Below, piece by piece: positions 58,350 to 64,000 of a DNA stretch of 64,000 nt. The position numbers were made by a program, and so were the translations under genes. The notes under the pieces were generated by a model. The model ran no database searches. It was given only the letters and a program-made list of their open reading frames with translations, and was not told the origin of the DNA. Origin of the DNA: Xenorhabdus miraniensis (GTDB lineage Bacteria; Pseudomonadota; Gammaproteobacteria; Enterobacterales; Enterobacteriaceae). Where the stretch lies: positions 138,579 to 202,578 of the forward strand of contig NZ_NITZ01000008.1 in assembly GCF_002632615.1 (NCBI RefSeq), given 5' to 3'. Every line of letters begins with the position of its first letter. Positions within the stretch are counted from its first letter, which is position 1.

Positions 58350-61300
58350 GTGAGGCGACTGCCGGGGATATTATTAGCGACAGCCGCAATAGCCATTATC
58401 ATTGTGGCTTTGCTTGTCAGCGGGTTACGTTTCTTCCTGCCACATATCAATGAATATCGTCAGCAATTGACAGAAAAAATTGCTGCCGCGACGGATATCG
58501 CTGTCGATATTGGTTACATCACTGGTCATTGGGAGCCATTTGGCCCCAGTCTGGAAATCCGGGATATCAGTGCGAAGTCGGAGCATATCGGCATTGATGC
58601 TAAAAAAATCACACTTTCTCTGGATATCTGGCGTTCACTTTTGCAGTGGCGCTGGTATTTTCGGGATTTGTCTTTTTATCAGCTTCAGGTGAATTATGAC
58701 AAGGGACTGTTTGGGCAAGATGGCGAAAGCATGCTGTCTGAACCGAATAGCCTTTCTTCTCTGTTTCTGGAACAGTTCAATCATTTTAATTTGCATGACA
58801 GCAGCCTGGTTTTTCTCACGCCATCCGGTGAAAAGGCGGAACTGCAATTACCGCAACTAACATGGTTGAATAAAGATCATCGCCATCGGGCACAAGGCAG
58901 TGTCAATCTTTCTTCACTTAATCGTCAGGAAGGCCTTAATAGTCAGGAAGGTATTGTACAAGTCAAGTTGGATCTGAACGATATCAATGGCGTTCTGGAT
59001 AATGGCGTTATTTATTTACAAGCCGATGATATCGATACGCGGCTGTGGTTAAGCCGTTGGTTAAAGGATAATACAGGGCTGGAAAATGCCCGTTTCAGTC
59101 TGGCGAGTTGGATTACCTTAAAGAAAGGGCGAATTGATAGTGGGCGTTTGCAACTAAAGCAAGGGGAAGCCAACTGGCATCTGGAAAATGAAAAACACCA
59201 GCTTGTGGTGAATGATTTACTCTTACAGATGCGTCGTCAGGATGAAGGATGGCTGTTTAATGTTCCAAATCTGGCAAACCTGAAAACCAACGGTCAGCAG
59301 TGGCCGACGGGGCATATCTCAGCGTTCTATCTTAAGGACGCTCGTAAATATCAGGATAAAGACCATTGGCGGATACGGGCTGAGAATATCCGGCTGGAGC
59401 GTTTAAATGGGCTATTGCCAATACTCTCTTTTGTGACGCCGGATATCGTCAAGGATTGGCAGCACTGGCAACCGAAAGGTACGTTAAATAGTTTTGCCCT
59501 CGATATTACCCCTGAATTGCCTGATGATTTGGGAATTCGCATGAAATGGCAGGATGTGAGCTGGTTACGCTGGAAAGACCTGCCGTCAGCCGACCATTTC
59601 AGTGGTATGTTGGAAGGCAATAAACAGTGGGGTAATCTCACCTTTGGCTTGAAAAACAGCACCATTGATTATGGCAGTATGTTTCAGGCCCCGCTCAATA
59701 TTGCCAGCAGCGAAGGGCAGATTATTTGGAAAGATAGCCAGAATGGCTTGGAAGTTTGGAGCCAGGGGCTGGATTTGCAAGCAAACTCACTGTGGCTTAA
59801 TGGAAACTTTCACTACCTGAAACCACAAAATGATCAACCTTTATTGAAAATGCTCGCCGGGGTTCGGGTGAATGATATCGGTGAGGCATGGCGTTATTTT
59901 CCCAAACCACTGATGGGGGAATCCCTGACTGACTATCTGACGGCCTCTTTGATCAAGGGAAAGGTCGATAATGCCACTTTGGTTTTTCGGGGCAATCCCC
60001 ATGATTTCCCTTTTAAACAAAACAACGGCCAATTCCAGATTTTTGTACCTCTGCGCCATGCGACATTTCAATATCAACCCGATTGGCCAGCCCTGTTTGA
60101 TTTAGATATTGACCTGAATTTCCAAAATAACGGATTACAGATGCAGGCAATGAAAGCGCAGCTGGGGGACGTGGATGCCACCGAAGTTTCAGCAGTGATT
60201 CCAGATTATGGTAAGCAACAGCTATTTATCGATGCCGGAATATCCGGGGATGGACAGAATATCCATGATTATTTTAACCACAGCCCGATGGCGGATTCGA
60301 TTGGCAGCGCACTGGATAGCCTGCAACTTGATGGTAAAGTGGATGGCAGGCTTCACTTGGACATTCCTTTGAAACACGGTGAAGTCAATGCCAGGGGAGA
60401 GGTGGCGCTAGAAGATACCAGTCTCTTCATCAAGCCATTAGATAGCAGGATGGAACACCTTAGCGGCAAATTTCGCTTTGAAAATGGCAACTTAAAAAGT
60501 GACAATCTATCTGCCCACTGGCTTGGAAACCCTTTGTCACTGCGGTTTTCCACTCAGGACTTAGCAAAACATTATCAGGTGGATGTCAATTTAGATGCAC
60601 GTTGGACAGCGAAGACATTACCGGAACTTCCTGCTGAAATTCGCCGTAAGTTGTCCGGTACGCTGAATTGGCAGGGGAACGTGAATATTACGATACCGCC
60701 AAGTAATCGAGCTTCAAAGAACGACGTAAAATATCGTGTTGCTGTCAATGCAGATTTGTCACATATCAAGAGTACATTGCCTGCATTGGACACAGAATCC
60801 CTGCAAGAATGGAATAAGGTTAATGTTTTTGCAGAAGGCAATATCAACCAATTCCAGATGAAAGGCTCAATAGGCAGACAATATGCGTTCAATAGCCAAT
60901 GGAAGTTGGAAGAAAAGTTGGAAGAAAAGTTGGATGAAAAGCATGTCCGGCTGCAAAGAGGTATTTTTCATTCGAATGGTGTTGAAATTCCTGTCCTGCC
61001 AGAAAAATCACTGTTGGCGTTAAAACTACCGGCAATTGACGGTGAAAAATTATTGGCGCTGATTGCGCCGCTGAATTGGAATTCATCAAATGATGATGGC
61101 TTCCGGTGGCCAAGTGTATTCGAAATTTCGTTGCCTTCACTGGATCTTGCCGGGCAGCGCTGGGATGATCTCACATTCAATATTGTTCAACACGCTGATG
61201 GTACTAGCGTCAATGCCGTGGGGCAGGATATTAGTGGCAATCTGTGGATTCAAGATAATAAACAGGTTCGGGCGTTAATCGATTATCTTTATTACGATCC

Positions 61301-62210
61301 CTCGTTTGCAACGGATCCGTCGGTTGAGGCCAATAAGTTAACGTCGGATAAGGCGTCACCTCCCCATTATTCCCTGAGCAGTTGGCCGGAATTGAATGTT
61401 GAATGTACAGAATGCTGGATCGCCGGGCTAAAACTCGGCAAAGTATCAGCATCGTTTATACCGCAAGGTGATTCCCTGATCCTGACCAACGGGAAAGTAG
61501 AAAATAGCGCAGGAAAACTGACACTGTCCGGCAGTTGGCATGAAACCAACGCAGGAAATTATACCCAAGCCAAAGGGCAACTCTCGGGGAAAAAATTCGA
61601 TGATATGGTGGCTTATCTCGGATTTATTGTCCCGATAGTTGATGCACCTTTTAAGTTTGATTTCAATTTGAAGTGGCAGGATGTCCCGTGGCAACCCGAT
61701 CTTAAAACCCTGAATGGGACGCTGACCGCAAATATGAAAAAGGGCGCCATCGCCAAATTGGGGGGCGGCAGAGCAGGGCAATTACTAAGACTTATCAGTT
61801 TTGATGCGTTGTTGCGTAAATTACAATTGGATTTCAGTGACACATTCAGTAATGATTTTGCCTTTGATTCCATTCGTGGCGATGCAACGATAAAAAATGG
61901 GGTCATACATGCCGATAATTTTCTCATTGATGGATTAGCAGCGGATATCAATGCCTCGGGGGTGACTGACTTAGTTCGTCGTCAGATCAATATGGAATTA
62001 GTCATTACGCCAGAAATTTCGGCAACGGTAGGGGTCGCGACAGCCTTTGCGGTCAACCCTGTGGCTGGTGCTGCGGTTTTTGCAGCGACAAAAGTGCTGG
62101 GGCCGCTATGGAGCAAGATATCAGTGATTCGCTATCGGCTAACGGGCAGCTTCGAACAACCTAAAATTGATGAAGTTTTACGTCAGCTTAAGGAGAATAA
62201 AGGGCCATGA
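58350..62210 (+). CDS. yhdP: AsmA-like phospholipid transport protein YhdP
   Basis: The 1286-residue protein matches YhdP (1266 in E. coli), a bridge-like AsmA-family protein that with TamB and YdbH moves phospholipids to the outer membrane. A single N-terminal membrane helix (about 5-28) is followed by a long beta-rich repeat structure that spans the periplasm, ending in the DUF3971/AsmA_2 C-terminus (about 1130-1270, NPVAGAAVFAATKVLG). The start is GTG 58350; AAGGAG stands 6 bases ahead, and the alignment to the family begins with RRLPGILL. It overlaps the following amidase gene by 4 bases. Confidence 0.95.
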   Translation: MRRLPGILLATAAIAIIIVALLVSGLRFFLPHINEYRQQLTEKIAAATDIAVDIGYITGHWEPFGPSLEIRDISAKSEHIGIDAKKITLSLDIWRSLLQWRWYFRDLSFYQLQVNYDKGLFGQDGESMLSEPNSLSSLFLEQFNHFNLHDSSLVFLTPSGEKAELQLPQLTWLNKDHRHRAQGSVNLSSLNRQEGLNSQEGIVQVKLDLNDINGVLDNGVIYLQADDIDTRLWLSRWLKDNTGLENARFSLASWITLKKGRIDSGRLQLKQGEANWHLENEKHQLVVNDLLLQMRRQDEGWLFNVPNLANLKTNGQQWPTGHISAFYLKDARKYQDKDHWRIRAENIRLERLNGLLPILSFVTPDIVKDWQHWQPKGTLNSFALDITPELPDDLGIRMKWQDVSWLRWKDLPSADHFSGMLEGNKQWGNLTFGLKNSTIDYGSMFQAPLNIASSEGQIIWKDSQNGLEVWSQGLDLQANSLWLNGNFHYLKPQNDQPLLKMLAGVRVNDIGEAWRYFPKPLMGESLTDYLTASLIKGKVDNATLVFRGNPHDFPFKQNNGQFQIFVPLRHATFQYQPDWPALFDLDIDLNFQNNGLQMQAMKAQLGDVDATEVSAVIPDYGKQQLFIDAGISGDGQNIHDYFNHSPMADSIGSALDSLQLDGKVDGRLHLDIPLKHGEVNARGEVALEDTSLFIKPLDSRMEHLSGKFRFENGNLKSDNLSAHWLGNPLSLRFSTQDLAKHYQVDVNLDARWTAKTLPELPAEIRRKLSGTLNWQGNVNITIPPSNRASKNDVKYRVAVNADLSHIKSTLPALDTESLQEWNKVNVFAEGNINQFQMKGSIGRQYAFNSQWKLEEKLEEKLDEKHVRLQRGIFHSNGVEIPVLPEKSLLALKLPAIDGEKLLALIAPLNWNSSNDDGFRWPSVFEISLPSLDLAGQRWDDLTFNIVQHADGTSVNAVGQDISGNLWIQDNKQVRALIDYLYYDPSFATDPSVEANKLTSDKASPPHYSLSSWPELNVECTECWIAGLKLGKVSASFIPQGDSLILTNGKVENSAGKLTLSGSWHETNAGNYTQAKGQLSGKKFDDMVAYLGFIVPIVDAPFKFDFNLKWQDVPWQPDLKTLNGTLTANMKKGAIAKLGGGRAGQLLRLISFDALLRKLQLDFSDTFSNDFAFDSIRGDATIKNGVIHADNFLIDGLAADINASGVTDLVRRQINMELVITPEISATVGVATAFAVNPVAGAAVFAATKVLGPLWSKISVIRYRLTGSFEQPKIDEVLRQLKENKGP

Positions 62211-63055
62211 GAAATGTCAATGTTGCACTCTTACAATTATGCAGTGGGACAAACGTTAAACATAACTTAGCGCAGATTGAACAACAGATTAAGCAATTGC
62301 CAGACACAGTACAATTGGTGCTGACGCCAGAAAATGCTTTATTGTTTGCGGATGCCGATACCTACCGTGAATATGCAGAAGTGCAGGGAAGTGGCCCATT
62401 GCAGCAGGCTGTGAGTGAAATGGCACAACGTTACGGTATCTGGTTGTTGATTGGTTCTATGCCGATGATCAGCCGGGAAGATCCCTCTCGCATCACAAGC
62501 AGTAGCTTATTGTTTGATGATCAGGGCGAAATCCGTGCCCGTTACGATAAAATCCACATGTTTGATGTCAATATTAACGATGAGCATGGTTCCTATAATG
62601 AATCTACTATTTATCAGCGTGGGGAACACATTACCGTTGTCGATACCCCTGTGGGACGTTTGGGGATGACTATCTGTTATGATCTGCGTTTTCCGGGGTT
62701 ATTTCAGGCATTGCGTGAACAAGGTGCGGAACTTATCTCCGTTCCGGCGGCTTTCACCCGCCTGACAGGTAAGGCGCATTGGGAACCCTTGCTGAGAGCC
62801 CGTGCCATTGAGAATCAATGTATTATTCTGGCACCCGCTCAGGTTGGCGTACATGGCACTCGCAGGACATGGGGGCACTCAATGGCGGTGAGTGGTTGGG
62901 GAGAAGTCATCAAGAAAAATCCTCTGACCGTCAGCGCATTACAGCTTAATATCCGGCCGGATAGTCTGACTCATATGCGTGAGCAGATCAAAGTGGTGAA
63001 ACACAATCGATTCCGTCCACAACTGACTTCTTTGATAAAAAAGAATACAAATTAA
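62207..63055 (+). CDS. Nitrilase-superfamily amidase (Nit1/YbeM type)
   Basis: The 282-residue carbon-nitrogen hydrolase has the Glu-Lys-Cys triad: Glu43 in LTPENALLF, Lys in RYDKIHMFD (about 122) and Cys in TICYDLRFPGLF (about 154). It most resembles the Nit1/YbeM branch, whose members deaminate oxidised glutathione derivatives (deaminated glutathione amidase). In many enterobacteria this gene lies between yhdP and tldD as here; E. coli keeps YbeM elsewhere. It begins in the yhdP stop and precedes tldD by 17 bases. Confidence 0.9.
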   Translation: MRNVNVALLQLCSGTNVKHNLAQIEQQIKQLPDTVQLVLTPENALLFADADTYREYAEVQGSGPLQQAVSEMAQRYGIWLLIGSMPMISREDPSRITSSSLLFDDQGEIRARYDKIHMFDVNINDEHGSYNESTIYQRGEHITVVDTPVGRLGMTICYDLRFPGLFQALREQGAELISVPAAFTRLTGKAHWEPLLRARAIENQCIILAPAQVGVHGTRRTWGHSMAVSGWGEVIKKNPLTVSALQLNIRPDSLTHMREQIKVVKHNRFRPQLTSLIKKNTN

Positions 63056-63072
63056 GGTAAAGAGTAATTACT

Positions 63073-64000
63073 ATGAGTTTAACTTATGTCAGTGAACATT
63101 TACTGGCTGCTAATAATCTGAGTCATCAAGATTTATTCTCTGTTCTGGGTCAACTGGCGGAACGTCGTCTGGACTATGCCGACCTCTATTTCCAATCCAG
63201 TTTCCATGAAACATGGGTACTGGAAGACCGCATCATTAAAGATGGCTCCTATAATATCGATCAAGGTGTGGGAGTCCGCGCGGTTAGCGGAGAAAAAACA
63301 GGGTTTGCTTACGCTGACCAAATCACACTGAATGCTCTACAGCAAAGTGCACACGCAGCACGCAGCATTGTGAGAGAAGCGGGCAATGGCATTGCACATA
63401 CATTAGGTGCAGTGACACATAAGGCACTTTATCCGGCAGTTGATCCTTTGCAGAGCATGAGCAGGGAAGAGAAGATTGCTTTGCTGCACCGGGTTGATCA
63501 AATCGCACGAGCAGAAGATCCCCGGGTACAAGAAGTTAATGCCAGCTTGACCGGTGTTTATGAGCAGGTGCTGGTGGCGGCAACAGATGGCACATTGGCC
63601 GCAGACATTCGTCCGTTGGTGCGTCTTTCCGTTAGCGTCTTGGTAGAAGAAGATGGTAAGCGTGAGCGCGGAGGCAGTGGTGGTGGTGCTCGTTACGGTT
63701 ACGAATATTTCCTGCAAACCGAAGATGGTCAAGTTCTGGCAGAACAATTTGCCCGTGAAGCGGTACGCATGGCACTGGTCAACTTATCGGCGGTTGCGGC
63801 ACCTGCGGGAACTATGCCAGTTGTATTGGGTGCTGGCTGGCCGGGCGTTTTACTGCATGAAGCAGTCGGTCATGGTTTGGAAGGAGATTTCAACCGTCGG
63901 GGAACGTCTGTTTTCTCCGGTCAGATTGGGCAAAAAGTGGCTTCTGAGCTGTGCACAGTCGTGGATGACGGCACGATTGAAGGCCGCCGTGGTTCACTGT
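63073..64000 (+). CDS. tldD: Metalloprotease TldD, 5' part
   Basis: About 309 codons are visible before the window ends. The N-terminus ([20 protein letters not shown]) and the zinc-binding region [15 protein letters not shown] (about 260-275), which contains the HExxxH motif of this family, identify TldD, the inactive-or-active partner of TldE/PmbA. Together they degrade unfolded peptides and help mature microcins and CcdA. It is the end of the conserved yhdP-nit-tldD group. The C-terminus is cut by the window edge. Confidence 0.95.
   Translation, partial: MSLTYVSEHLLAANNLSHQDLFSVLGQLAERRLDYADLYFQSSFHETWVLEDRIIKDGSYNIDQGVGVRAVSGEKTGFAYADQITLNALQQSAHAARSIVREAGNGIAHTLGAVTHKALYPAVDPLQSMSREEKIALLHRVDQIARAEDPRVQEVNASLTGVYEQVLVAATDGTLAADIRPLVRLSVSVLVEEDGKRERGGSGGGARYGYEYFLQTEDGQVLAEQFAREAVRMALVNLSAVAAPAGTMPVVLGAGWPGVLLHEAVGHGLEGDFNRRGTSVFSGQIGQKVASELCTVVDDGTIEGRRGSL

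Overview
The window is chromosomal DNA of an enterobacterium, most likely Xenorhabdus or the closely related Photorhabdus (family Morganellaceae). The housekeeping proteins (Fis, MreB, FtsE, RpoH, RNase G, ZntA, YhhQ) are close to their E. coli counterparts and two E. coli-like gene blocks are collinear. The genes are AT-rich, and the accessory genes (an Mcf-type insect toxin, a carbapenem operon, IS630 and IS30 relics, an XRE regulator) suit an insect pathogen and nematode symbiont. The genus is an inference; no rRNA is present.

Left backbone, 1-14510: the end of glpB, glpC, a Fic AMP-transferase gene, gldA, then the conserved set yhhQ, tusA, zntA, yhhN, yhhL, rsmD / ftsY-ftsE-ftsX-rpoH. The zntA promoter has a perfect ZntR-type palindrome in a 20-bp spacer, and rpoH has a sigma-E-type promoter. 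FtsY has an unusually long array of 17-18-residue Ala/Glu/Arg/Gln repeats.

Accessory island, about 14511-44640, lying between rpoH and fis: (a) a relic of a serine recombinase; (b) a 3006-residue Mcf-like toxin with an internal C58-type Cys/His/Asp protease triad and a TcdA/TcdB-type pore domain; (c) glycerate kinase; (d) a complete minus-strand carbapenem operon, carABCDE followed by three exported proteins in the carF, carG and carH positions, with no carR; (e) a Bcr-type efflux pump with a divergent MarR regulator and a strong palindromic operator; (f) an XRE regulator and 1.4 kb of AT-rich DNA without genes; (g) a six-gene minus-strand operon encoding a cytosolic solute-binding-fold protein, two different Fe(II)/2-oxoglutarate oxygenases, an SDR dehydrogenase, an ATP-grasp amino-acid ligase and an MFS exporter, with a divergent LysR regulator; (h) an IS630 element inserted in an IS30 pseudogene. 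Operon (g) is the best candidate for an undescribed system. Its parts suggest that a free amino acid is hydroxylated and oxidised, joined to a second amino acid by the ligase, and exported as a small peptide-like product, by a logic similar to bacilysin.

Right backbone, 44641-64000: on the minus strand yhdH, aroQ-accB-accC, yhdT-panF-prmA-dusB-fis; on the plus strand mreBCD, maf (yhdE), rng, yhdP, a nitrilase-family amidase and the start of tldD. This is the E. coli order, but csrD, which lies between yhdH and mreB in E. coli, is missing.

I saw no tRNA, rRNA or CRISPR array. Composition statements are by eye, not computed.
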